From contig JANNNX010000057.1 in assembly GCA_031398745.1 (NCBI GenBank), positions 1 through 64,000 of the forward strand: 64,000 bases of DNA. The letters run 5' to 3'. Below the pieces are notes generated by a model. That model ran no database searches, was not told the origin of the DNA, and was given only the letters and a program-made list of their open reading frames with translations. The first letter of the stretch is position 1. Each line of letters opens with the position of its first letter. Below are positions 32,579 to 40,381 of the stretch, one piece after another. Made by a program: the position numbers and the translations under genes. The DNA comes from JANNNX01 sp031398745. Lineage in GTDB: Bacteria > Actinomycetota > Acidimicrobiia > Acidimicrobiales > CADCSY01.

Positions 32579-34003
32579 GTGGTCGATGGTGCAGACGTGC
32601 CCGGGCCCACCCTGACCTACGCCGACGCCGCCCACCTCCTTCGCCGGACCGGCTTCGGCGGAAGCCACGCCGAGTGCCTGGCCCTCAGCGGGCGATTCCG
32701 CGACGAGGTCGTGGACGAGATCCTCGACCTGAGCGGCGCGCCCGCCGACCCGGCACCGGCCGGTGTCGGCGACCCGAACGTCGGTCACTGGGACCAGCTG
32801 GTCTCGCTCTGGCGGTGGTGGTTCGAGCGCATGCGGACCTCGCCCTCGCCGATCCAAGAGCGCATGGCGCTGTTCTGGCACAACCACTTCGCCACCGGCA
32901 ACGACAAGATCGACGACCCGGCGCTGCTGCACGAGCAGAACCACCTCTTCCGGGCGTACGGGCTGGGGAGCTTCCGAACCCTGACCCACAAGGTCATCCA
33001 CGAGAACGCCGGGGTGATCCTCTACCTGGACAACGACCCCAACGTGCAGGGCGCCCCCAACGAGAACCTCGCCCGCGAGCTCATGGAACTCTTCACGCTG
33101 GGTGTGAACCAGGGCTACACCCAGGACGACGTCGTCGGCTCGGCTCGGGCCTGGACCGGACACGGCGTCGTGAACTGGGACGACCACCGCTACCAGTTCC
33201 ACGCCTCCCGGCATGACACTGAGCTGAAGACGATCTTCGGCCAGACCCGCAACTGGGACGGGCCCGAGCTCATCGACTTCATGCTCGGCTCCGACCCCAC
33301 GCGCAAGCGCCTGGCCGCCCGCTTCATCAGCACCAAGGTGTGGAGCTGGTTCGCCCACCCCAACCCCGACGCCGGCCTCGTCTCGTGGCTCGAGAACACG
33401 TTCTACGACAGCGACCTCGACGTGACCACGCTGCTGCGGGCGATGTTCAACGACGACCGCTTCTACGCCACCACCGCCCGCCAGGGTCTGGTCCGCACGC
33501 CGGTCGAGTACCTGGCCGCCGCCCTGCGCTGCACCGGCCTGGCCGCCGGACCGGACGACAACGCCCATCGGACCATGCAGCCCGAGTGGTACATGGGCGA
33601 CATGGGCCAGGAGCTCTTCTACCCCCCTAATGTCAGCGGCTGGCGCCAGAACGCCTACTGGATCTCCTCGGCCGCCTTCTGGGCCAAGGCCGACTTCGCC
33701 GAGAACCTGGCCTGGAAGCTGACCATCCAGGGACCATCTCCCGACTACGTCAACAACTTCACCTTCCTCGACGCGGTCGACGACAGGGTCCCGGTGGCCA
33801 ACCGCCCGTCGGCCGCCGACACGATCCAGCTGGTGGCCGACGCCTTCGGCTTCGGCGAGCGGATTAGCACCACCACCCGCCAGGCCCTGACCACCTTCAT
33901 CACCGACGTCCGTCGATCCGGGCCGCCGAGCTGGGACTCGTGGTCGGAGCGCCGGGGCCTGATCGTCCTGGCCCTGCTGTCGCCCGAGTTCCAGATCGCC
34001 TGA
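32579..34003 (+). CDS. DUF1800 family protein
   Basis: This 474-aa protein is of the DUF1800 family, which is nearly always paired with a DUF1501 protein as here. Typical are DAAHLLRRTGFGG, MALFWHNHFATGNDKI, ENLARELMELFTLGV, YTQDDVVGSARAWTG and the C-terminal VSGWRQNAYWISSAAF. No signal peptide is evident. GTG 32579 is used; GTG 32597 is an alternative, as neither has a strong ribosome-binding site. Function is unknown; the pair is usually linked to exported or surface material. Confidence 0.87.
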   Translation: MVDGADVPGPTLTYADAAHLLRRTGFGGSHAECLALSGRFRDEVVDEILDLSGAPADPAPAGVGDPNVGHWDQLVSLWRWWFERMRTSPSPIQERMALFWHNHFATGNDKIDDPALLHEQNHLFRAYGLGSFRTLTHKVIHENAGVILYLDNDPNVQGAPNENLARELMELFTLGVNQGYTQDDVVGSARAWTGHGVVNWDDHRYQFHASRHDTELKTIFGQTRNWDGPELIDFMLGSDPTRKRLAARFISTKVWSWFAHPNPDAGLVSWLENTFYDSDLDVTTLLRAMFNDDRFYATTARQGLVRTPVEYLAAALRCTGLAAGPDDNAHRTMQPEWYMGDMGQELFYPPNVSGWRQNAYWISSAAFWAKADFAENLAWKLTIQGPSPDYVNNFTFLDAVDDRVPVANRPSAADTIQLVADAFGFGERISTTTRQALTTFITDVRRSGPPSWDSWSERRGLIVLALLSPEFQIA

Positions 34004-34016
34004 GGAGCGAGCACTT

Positions 34017-36101
34017 ATGGCCGACCTCGAACGCTGGGGCCCCGACTACCACGGGCTCGCCCACGCCCCCGACCGCTCGGCCGCGGGGCTCTCCCGGCGG
34101 CGGTTCCTCCAGCTCAGCGCGCTCGGTGTGGGCACCACCATGGTGCTGCCCTCGTGGATGGCTGACATGGCGGCCGCCGCCACCCCCCTCGGCCCGGCCG
34201 AGGGCGTCTTGGTGGTGGTGATGATGGGTGGCGGCAACGACGGACTCGACACCGTCGTCCCCCACGGCGATTCGAACTACTACCGGCTGCGCTCCCACGG
34301 CACCGCCTGGCAACCCGGCGAGACCCTGGCGCTGGCGCCCGGCGTGGGTCTGCACCCCGACCTCCCGGGCATCAAGGCCCGCTGGGACGCCGGCGACGTG
34401 GCCGTGGTCCGCGGGGTGGGCAACCCTGGCGGCAACCTCTCGCATTTCGACTCGATGGCCAGCTGGATGCGGGCCCACCCCAACGCCTCCACCAACACCG
34501 GGTGGCTCGGCCGCTACCTCGACGGGCTCGGCGCCGACCCACTCCGGGGCGTCACCATCGGCACCTCCATCCCGCTGCACCTGGTGGGCGCCGCGACCCG
34601 GGCCACCGGCCTGCCCGAGTCGATCAACGACGCCTTCGGAGCCAACCGGGCCGACCGTTGGCGAAACCTCGAGATCGACGCGGTCAGCGCCTTCGCGGCC
34701 CAGTCGACCGGGCTGGGGCCGTGGGCCGACTCGCTGGCCCGATCGGGACGGGAGACCGTTGCCCTCGGGGCCCAGCTCGGCCCGGCGTACTCGACCTCGC
34801 TCCCGAACGGCGAGCTGGCCCGCCAGCTGACCCTGGCCGCCGGTCTCGTCAACGCCAACCTCGGCATTCGGGTGCTCAACGTCTCCTACGGCGACTTCGA
34901 CCACCACGACGACCTCCGGGCCCGCCACGCCGAGCGCATGAGCGAGTTCGACGCCGGCGTCAGCGCCTTCTTCGCCACCCTCAACCCGTCGTGGAGCGAG
35001 CGGGTGACGCTCATGACCTTCTCCGAGTTCGGGCGACGCCCTGCCGACAATGACTCGGGAGGCACCGACCACGGCACCGCCAGCAGCCTCTTCGTCATCG
35101 GCAGCAAGGTGCGGGGCGGCCTCTACGGCCAGCAGCCCGGCATGCGGGACGCCGATCTCGACAACGACGACTGCCTGCGCACCACGGTCGACTTCCGCAG
35201 TGTCTACGCCACCCTGCTCGACCGGTGGCTCGACGCCGACTCCCACCAGATCCTCGGTGCCTCCTACGAGGACCTTGCCTTCGTCGACCCGCCGGGAGCG
35301 ACCGCGGCCGGCGGTGGCGGCGGCGCCACGCCGATCCCACCGGCCGTGGGCAATGGCAGCACTGTCGGCTACCGCCTGCTCGACCGTTCGGGCCAGGTCC
35401 ACTCCTTCGGCACCGCGAGTGACCTCGGCAGCCCCGACGGCATCGGCGACGCGGCGGCCATGGCCCCGACACCCAATCGAGGGGGCTACTGGGTGGCGTC
35501 GGCCAGCGGCTCGGTCTACGCCTACGGCAACGCCCCCTTCCACGGCGGGCTCGGAGGCGTCGCGCTCAACGCCCCCATCGTCGGCATGGCCGCCACCCCC
35601 AGCGGGGGCGGCTACTGGCTCCTCGGGCGAGACGGCGGGATCTTCAGCTTCGGCGACGCCACCTTCCACGGCTCGACCGGATCGATGGCGCTGAACGCAC
35701 CGGTGGTCTCGATGGCCGCCACCCCCACCGGCGGTGGCTACTGGTTCGTGGCCTCCGACGGCGGGATCTTCGCCTTCGGCGACGCCCGCTTCCACGGCTC
35801 GATGGGCGGTTCGGCCCTGAACTCGCCGGTGGTGGCCATGGCTCCCACCGCCAGCGGTCAGGGCTACTGGCTGGTGGCGGCCGACGGCGGGGTGTTCGCC
35901 TACGGCGACGCCGCCTTCCACGGCTCCACCGGGAGCATGCGACTCAACCGGCCGGTGGTGGCGGTGGCCGTCACCCCGACCGGGGCCGGCTACTGGTTCG
36001 TGGCCGACGACGGCGGGATCTTCGCCTTCGGCGATGCCGGATTCGCCGGATCCCTCGGCGGGTCGCCCCCCGCCGGCGGCGTCGTCGGCATGTCCTGCTG
36101 A
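34017..36101 (+). CDS. DUF1501 protein with Tat signal and C-terminal repeat domain
   Basis: This 694-aa protein is probably exported by the Tat pathway (twin-arginine motif SRRRFLQLSALG near residue 25). Residues about 50-425 are the DUF1501/sulfatase-like domain (VVMMGGGNDGLDTVVPHGD, LMTFSEFGRRPADNDSGGTDHG, DNDDCLRTTVDFRSVYATLL). From about residue 451 to the end there are six repeats of about 42 aa with the core GYWxVAxDGGIFAFGDAxFHGS, probably a beta-propeller. Fusion of this repeat to DUF1501 is unusual in my knowledge. It follows the DUF1800 gene by 13 nt. Confidence 0.87.
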   Translation: MADLERWGPDYHGLAHAPDRSAAGLSRRRFLQLSALGVGTTMVLPSWMADMAAAATPLGPAEGVLVVVMMGGGNDGLDTVVPHGDSNYYRLRSHGTAWQPGETLALAPGVGLHPDLPGIKARWDAGDVAVVRGVGNPGGNLSHFDSMASWMRAHPNASTNTGWLGRYLDGLGADPLRGVTIGTSIPLHLVGAATRATGLPESINDAFGANRADRWRNLEIDAVSAFAAQSTGLGPWADSLARSGRETVALGAQLGPAYSTSLPNGELARQLTLAAGLVNANLGIRVLNVSYGDFDHHDDLRARHAERMSEFDAGVSAFFATLNPSWSERVTLMTFSEFGRRPADNDSGGTDHGTASSLFVIGSKVRGGLYGQQPGMRDADLDNDDCLRTTVDFRSVYATLLDRWLDADSHQILGASYEDLAFVDPPGATAAGGGGGATPIPPAVGNGSTVGYRLLDRSGQVHSFGTASDLGSPDGIGDAAAMAPTPNRGGYWVASASGSVYAYGNAPFHGGLGGVALNAPIVGMAATPSGGGYWLLGRDGGIFSFGDATFHGSTGSMALNAPVVSMAATPTGGGYWFVASDGGIFAFGDARFHGSMGGSALNSPVVAMAPTASGQGYWLVAADGGVFAYGDAAFHGSTGSMRLNRPVVAVAVTPTGAGYWFVADDGGIFAFGDAGFAGSLGGSPPAGGVVGMSC
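35367..36098 (+). repeat. Tandem coding repeat, 126-bp period
   Basis: Six units, with GYW/GYR starts at 35367, 35484, 35610, 35736, 35862 and 35988. The last five are spaced exactly 126 bp apart, while the first unit is 117 bp. The shared core is GGIFxFGDAxFHGSxGxxxLN. The regular spacing points to expansion by tandem duplication. Confidence 0.85.
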
Positions 36102-36112
36102 CCAGCCAGTCC

Positions 36113-36118
36113 TACAGT
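36113..36118 (+). promoter_or_regulatory. -10 box, leaderless start of dioxygenase gene
   Basis: TACAGT ends 6 nt before ATG 36125. Confidence 0.5.
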
Positions 36119-36124
36119 GCCCGC

Positions 36125-36910
36125 ATGGCTGGGCTCGATCGCACCCACGAGCTGCTCGATGTCGCCGTCGGACGCCTCCACGACCTCGTCACCGAGTTGG
36201 TCGACGAGCACCACATGGACGAGTTCGAGTGGCACGACATCGTGTCGTTCCTCAACCAGGTGGGCCGGCTCGACCAGTTCGAGCTGCTGGCCGACATGAC
36301 CCGCACCTCGGTGTTGCTCGACTCGCTCTGGCACGGCTCGGATGACGGGGTGACCACCCCCAACCCCGAAGGACCGTTCTTCCGGGCCGACGTCCCGCTC
36401 GAGGCCTCGGGAACGAGGATCTGCCGGGTCGACGAGCCCGGCCTCAGCCTGACGGTGCACGGGCGGGTGACCGATGCCGCCACCGGCGAAGGCATCGGGG
36501 GGGCCGAGGTCTGGGTGTGGCAGACCGGTGAGAGCCGGCTCTACGAGAACGAGGATCCCGACCAGCCCGAGTTCAACCTCCGGGGCCGCATCCGCACCGA
36601 CGACGACGGCAGCTACCAGTTCCGCACGATCGCCCCGATCTCCTACGAGATCCCCCATGGGCCGGTCTACGACTTCATGGCGGCCGTGGGCCGGAGCACC
36701 TGGCGAGCCGCCCACGTCCACTTCCGGGTCGTGCATCCCGACTACCAACGCCTGACCACCGCGCTGTACCTGGCCGACGACCCCTACCTCGAGACCGACG
36801 CCATCGGTGCCGTTCACGCCCCGCTGGTCGTCGCCCTCGAACCCGGAGCCGAGTTCGGCACCGAGCGAGCCTGCACCTTCGACCTCAGCCTGCAACCAAC
36901 TTCGCCCTGA
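36125..36910 (+). CDS. Intradiol ring-cleavage dioxygenase
   Basis: This non-heme Fe(III) dioxygenase of 261 aa is of the catechol/hydroxyquinol 1,2-dioxygenase group and opens catechol-type rings between the hydroxyls to give muconate-type products. The N-terminal helical dimer domain (about 1-85) precedes the catalytic beta-sandwich (NPEGPFFRADVPLEASG; GRVTDAATGEGIGGAEVWVWQ). Iron ligands visible are Tyr140 (RLYEN), Tyr174 (PISYEIP), His197 and His199 (AAHVHF). It converges on the MarR gene with a 26-nt overlap. Exact ring substrate is not determined. Confidence 0.88.
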   Translation: MAGLDRTHELLDVAVGRLHDLVTELVDEHHMDEFEWHDIVSFLNQVGRLDQFELLADMTRTSVLLDSLWHGSDDGVTTPNPEGPFFRADVPLEASGTRICRVDEPGLSLTVHGRVTDAATGEGIGGAEVWVWQTGESRLYENEDPDQPEFNLRGRIRTDDDGSYQFRTIAPISYEIPHGPVYDFMAAVGRSTWRAAHVHFRVVHPDYQRLTTALYLADDPYLETDAIGAVHAPLVVALEPGAEFGTERACTFDLSLQPTSP

Positions 36911-37391
36911 CCGCGGGCCGCGCCGAACGACCGGCAGCCGGCTCCAGGTCGAGGTTGGTCCGGACCTGGAGAAGGCCGGCCCGCAAGCTCCGACGTTGGT
37001 CGGGCGAGAGCCCGGCCAACAGCTCGGCCTCGATGTCGGCGATGACGTCCTGCATGTCCTCGTAGCGGCGACGGGCCTCGGGGGTCACTTCGACCACCAT
37101 CGAACGGCGGTCATCGGCATCGCGCCGACGCTGCACCAGGCCGTCGCGCTCCATGCGCTCGAGTTGACGGGTCAGCGTCGGCCCCTCCACCTCCACCCGC
37201 TCGGCCAGCTGGCGCTGGTTGAGGCCGGGCTGGGCGACCAGCTCGCGGAGGATCGAGTAGCTGGCGGCGGTGGTGCCGTGGGCAGCCAACTCGGCGTCGA
37301 AGCGGGTCCGCAGCGCCCGGCCGGTGCGGACCAGCAGCCGGCCGACCATCTCGGTGCCGCCGCCGTTCTCGGTCCCGCCATTGTCATCCAT
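36885..37391 (-). CDS. MarR-family transcriptional regulator
   Basis: This 168-aa winged-helix repressor is of the MarR family (YSILRELVAQPGLNQRQLAERV, PTLTRQLERMERDGLVQRRRDADDRRSMVVEVT). The recognition helix and the wing DxRS are standard. ATG 37391 gives a Gly/Asn-rich N-terminal extension; an internal ATG about 14 codons later is possible. It is divergent from the cupin gene, and a TTAG-N4-CTAA site next to the cupin promoter is its likely operator. Confidence 0.87.
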   Translation of the reverse strand: MDDNGGTENGGGTEMVGRLLVRTGRALRTRFDAELAAHGTTAASYSILRELVAQPGLNQRQLAERVEVEGPTLTRQLERMERDGLVQRRRDADDRRSMVVEVTPEARRRYEDMQDVIADIEAELLAGLSPDQRRSLRAGLLQVRTNLDLEPAAGRSARPAVRAKLVAG

Positions 37392-37409
37392 TAGGTTGCT
37401 AACTATAGT
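37381..37409 (+). promoter_or_regulatory. Sigma70 promoter with MarR-type operator
   Basis: TTGTCA (37381-37386), a 17-bp spacer and TATAGT (37404-37409) form the best classical promoter of the window, facing the cupin gene. The spacer contains TTAG-GTTG-CTAA (37391-37402), and GGTTGC (37394-37399) pairs with GCAACC (37416-37421) across the -10 box. Confidence 0.65.
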
Positions 37410-37442
37410 GCGGAGGCAACCGCTGCGACGAAGGAGCCGACC

Positions 37443-38303
37443 ATGAAGTTCGCCCACCTCGACGAGCAGGAGTACGTCCACCTCGGGGGCCACCGAGACG
37501 GTGACATCCAGTTCAACCGCCTCTTCACCGGCAAGGTCAACACGCCGGGCACCTACGAGTTCAACATGACGTACTTCAACGGGCCGTACTACACGCCCCG
37601 CCACAGCCACAACCACGACCAGCTCCGCTTCGCCTGGGACGCCGACTACAACAACTCGCCCGACCAGGACATCCCCCAGGGCTGGATCGCCTACCACCCC
37701 GAGAGCGCCCCCTACGGGCCCCAGGTGGTCGAGAACACCCCGAAGGTGCTCAGCCTCCAGTTCGGCGGTCCATCGGGCGTCGGCTTCATGACCTACGACC
37801 AAGTCGACCAGGCCGGCCGGGAGCTACGGGAGTCCGGCCGCTTCGAGGACGGCAAGTACATCACCGTCGACGTCGACGGCATCGAGCACTCCAGCGACTC
37901 CTGGGAAGCGGTGTTCGAGCACGCCACGGGGCGCAAGCCCGAGTACCCGGAGGCCCGCACCGACCGGCCCATCCTCTTCAACCCGCACGCCTACAAGTGG
38001 CTCCCGGTCGACGGCGAGCCCGGCGTCAGCCGCAAGCTGCTCGGCGTGCTCAACGAGCGCGAGCTGGCCATCGGCTTCTTGGCCTGGGACAAGGGGGCCC
38101 GGCACCGCCTGGCCGGCCACAAGGCTCCGGTCATCGTGTTCGTGATGAGCGGGTTGCTGCAGGTGGGCGACCAGGAGCTGACCCCCAACGGCGCCGTCCT
38201 GGTCGAGGTGGGCGACGAGGCCGAGCTGGTGGGCAGCGCTGAGCGCACCGAGGCCTATTACATCGAGCTGCCCTACTTCTACGAGGCGCCCGACGCCTAC
38301 TGA
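37443..38303 (+). CDS. Cupin-domain protein
   Basis: This 286-aa soluble protein looks like a bicupin. An N-terminal half has a His-rich metal site (PYYTPRHSHNHDQLRF). A C-terminal half has the cupin fold (WDKGARHRLAGHKAPVIVFV, GDQELTPNGAVLVEVGDEAELVG), in which the usual His ligands are partly conserved. AAGGAG precedes ATG 37443 at good spacing, and expression is probably repressed by the divergent MarR protein. A dioxygenase or isomerase acting on an aromatic-derived compound is possible; no specific function is claimed. Confidence 0.75.
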   Translation: MKFAHLDEQEYVHLGGHRDGDIQFNRLFTGKVNTPGTYEFNMTYFNGPYYTPRHSHNHDQLRFAWDADYNNSPDQDIPQGWIAYHPESAPYGPQVVENTPKVLSLQFGGPSGVGFMTYDQVDQAGRELRESGRFEDGKYITVDVDGIEHSSDSWEAVFEHATGRKPEYPEARTDRPILFNPHAYKWLPVDGEPGVSRKLLGVLNERELAIGFLAWDKGARHRLAGHKAPVIVFVMSGLLQVGDQELTPNGAVLVEVGDEAELVGSAERTEAYYIELPYFYEAPDAY

Positions 38304-39316
38304 GCGAGCCCGGTGAGCGACTCGAACGTCTCGAGTCGCAGGCTCCGGCGGCGCTCGCCGTCGGAGCCGTCGGTCCAAGCGTGGAACACGACCCAGACCG
38401 TGCCGTCGACCGCGGTGAACACCTCGCCCCCGCCCGGCCCCTCGGCGCCGGCCGCCGAGGTCCGTACCGAACCCGACTTGGCGCACGGACCCTGGGGCCC
38501 TTCGCAGGTCGCAACCCCCACCGCGTAGCTCGCATCGGTCCAGTCGCCGCTGGAGTAGAGCAGCACGAGCTCGCCGCTCGACGTGCGGTACATCGACGGC
38601 GCCTCGACGACCCCCCGCTCCTCGTCGCGGTCGGCGACCAGGAGCTCGGCCCGCTCGCCGACCAGGGCCAGGCCGTCCTCGCTCAGTTGCTGCGACCACA
38701 GCGCGGTCGGGAGCTCACAGCAGTTCCCGTCGCTTTTCCAGAGCAGGTAGGCGGTGCCGTCGTCGTCCACGTAGGGGCTGGCGTCGATTGCCCCGCCGAG
38801 CTCCTGGTCGCACACCAGGGTCCACGACCTGTCCATCACGTAGGGACCGCTCGGCGCAGCCGAGGTCGCGGCGCCCACGCAGGCCGACTCCGACACCGAC
38901 GAGAACAAGGTGACGTAGAGGACATAGCCCCCGTCGCGTTCGAGCACCGAGGGCGCCCACGAAAGGCCGAAGTCGGAGATCGCGTCGGCCGGTAGCTCGG
39001 GCAGGACATCGCCCACGTAGGTCCAGTCGGTCAGGTCGGTCGAGCGCCACGCCGGCACGTTGGCCCCATCCACGTTGGTGGCAAAGGCGTAGTAGGTGTC
39101 GTCGACCACGAGGACGTAGGGGTCGGCGGCTTCCATACCCGTGTCCACCTCGATGGCCGCGCTGACCAGGTCGGCCGACGCCAACGGGCGGTCGGTGCCG
39201 GTCGCCGCCGACTCCCCCGGATCGGTGCTGGAGGCGGCCGTAGTCAGGGCCGCGGCCACCAGCACCAGGACGACCAGCAAGCCCGCGCCGAACGGCGAGG
39301 GGCGACGGCGGGCCAT
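38297..39316 (-). CDS. Glycoside hydrolase family 43-like exported protein
   Basis: This 339-aa protein has an N-terminal signal anchor (about 10-30) and a five-bladed propeller of GH43 type. The three family acids are seen: the Asp in MEAADPYVLVVDD (base), the Asp in GGAIDASPYVDDDGTAYLLW (pKa modulator) and the Glu in VVEAPSMYR (acid). Family members cleave arabinan or xylan side chains or beta-xylosides. Its end overlaps the convergent cupin gene by 7 nt. No transporter or regulator for sugars is beside it. Confidence 0.83.
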   Translation of the reverse strand: MARRRPSPFGAGLLVVLVLVAAALTTAASSTDPGESAATGTDRPLASADLVSAAIEVDTGMEAADPYVLVVDDTYYAFATNVDGANVPAWRSTDLTDWTYVGDVLPELPADAISDFGLSWAPSVLERDGGYVLYVTLFSSVSESACVGAATSAAPSGPYVMDRSWTLVCDQELGGAIDASPYVDDDGTAYLLWKSDGNCCELPTALWSQQLSEDGLALVGERAELLVADRDEERGVVEAPSMYRTSSGELVLLYSSGDWTDASYAVGVATCEGPQGPCAKSGSVRTSAAGAEGPGGGEVFTAVDGTVWVVFHAWTDGSDGERRRSLRLETFESLTGLAQ

Positions 39317-39420
39317 GCCGCACCTTGACCAACCCGTCCGGGGACCGGCTGTGGCGAACCTCCAGGCCAGCTGTGAACACCCGCCCACCGGCCGCCACCG
39401 CCCCGAGATCGCCGGGTGAG

Positions 39421-39426
39421 TACGGT
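39421..39426 (+). promoter_or_regulatory. -10 box, leaderless start of nitroreductase gene
   Basis: TACGGT ends 8 nt before GTG 39435. Confidence 0.5.
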
Positions 39427-39434
39427 GCCTGGTC

Positions 39435-40022
39435 GTGCAGCTGACCGACCTCGCCCGCCAGCGGCGCAGCTCCCGCGCCGTCGACCCCGACCGGCGGGTC
39501 GACGACGCCACCCTGGCTGCCCTGTTCGAGGCCGCTCGCTGGGCCCCCGGATCCCGCAACGAGCAGCCCTGGCGCTACGTGGTGTTCGACGACCGCGACC
39601 CTGAGTCCCTGGCCGAGGCCCGCGCCTGCCTGCGTCCGACCAACGCCTGGGCGCTGGCGGCCCCGGTCCTGGTGCTGTCGCTGGCCGCCACCCACTATGG
39701 CGACGGCCGACCCAACCGTTTCGCCAGCTTCGAGGCGGGCATGGCCAGCATCCTGGCCGCCCTACGAGCCGAGGAGCTGAACCTGGTCTTCCACCAGATG
39801 AGCGGCTTCGACCCCGATCAGGCCCGACGCCAGTTCGCGGTGGGCGACGATCTCGAGATCCTCGCGCTCATCGCCATCGGCCACCGCTTGGACCCCGAGC
39901 GGTGGTCGGAGGAACAACGCGAGTACGAGAGCGGTTCCAAGCCCCGGCGCCCCCTGTCCGAGACCGTCCGCCGTTCGCGGCTCGACGGCCCTGCCCTGAC
40001 CACTCCGGAGGAAACCTCATGA
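39435..40022 (+). CDS. Nitroreductase family protein
   Basis: This FMN-dependent oxidoreductase of 195 aa has the N-terminal signature RRSSRAVDPDRRVDD, the FMN-binding WAPGSRNEQPWRYVVF and the later GMASILAALRAEELNLVFHQ and LIAIGHRLDPE. Members reduce nitro groups, quinones or enones with NAD(P)H. It is coupled to the following VOC gene by an ATGA overlap. Confidence 0.87.
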   Translation: MQLTDLARQRRSSRAVDPDRRVDDATLAALFEAARWAPGSRNEQPWRYVVFDDRDPESLAEARACLRPTNAWALAAPVLVLSLAATHYGDGRPNRFASFEAGMASILAALRAEELNLVFHQMSGFDPDQARRQFAVGDDLEILALIAIGHRLDPERWSEEQREYESGSKPRRPLSETVRRSRLDGPALTTPEETS

Positions 40023-40381
40023 GCGATGCCGAAGCCACTCCCGTGACCCCCGAGAAGCTGAGTGTGGCCGTACCGGTGGCCGACATGGACGCCGCGGTGG
40101 CGGCCTGGACGACCCTGCTGGGCGTCGGCCCGACCTTCGTCGACGGTGACCGCTGGGCCCAGTTCGACACGGCCGGCGGGCGAGTGGCACTGGCGGGGGC
40201 CGATCGGGTGACCGACGCCACCGCGGTGATGATCAAGGTGGCCGACGCCGACGCCGCCCGGACGAGCCTGGAGGCGGCCGGTCTGACCGTGGGCCCAGTG
40301 GAGGCCGGGGCCCACGAGCGTCGCTTCGTGGTCGCCGCCGGCGCCGCCGGGGCGCCCGTGGTGCTCTACAGCCCGGCCTGA
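40019..40381 (+). CDS. VOC (glyoxalase/bleomycin resistance) family protein
   Basis: This 120-aa protein has the paired beta-alpha-beta-beta-beta pattern of the vicinal oxygen chelate fold (LSVAVPVADMDAAVAAWTTLLG, then a second half starting TDATAVMIKVADADAARTSL). ATG 40019 has GGAGGAAA upstream and overlaps the preceding stop. Such proteins can be epimerases, lyases or binding proteins; metal ligands are not obvious. It overlaps the convergent MFS gene by 16 nt. Confidence 0.78.
   Translation: MSDAEATPVTPEKLSVAVPVADMDAAVAAWTTLLGVGPTFVDGDRWAQFDTAGGRVALAGADRVTDATAVMIKVADADAARTSLEAAGLTVGPVEAGAHERRFVVAAGAAGAPVVLYSPA

Noticed and set aside
33900..35921. Very long open frame (about 670 codons) on the minus strand
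   Set aside because: It is antisense to the DUF1501 gene, His/Gly/Val-rich and not family-like. It arises from the GC-rich third positions of the real gene and its 126-bp repeat.
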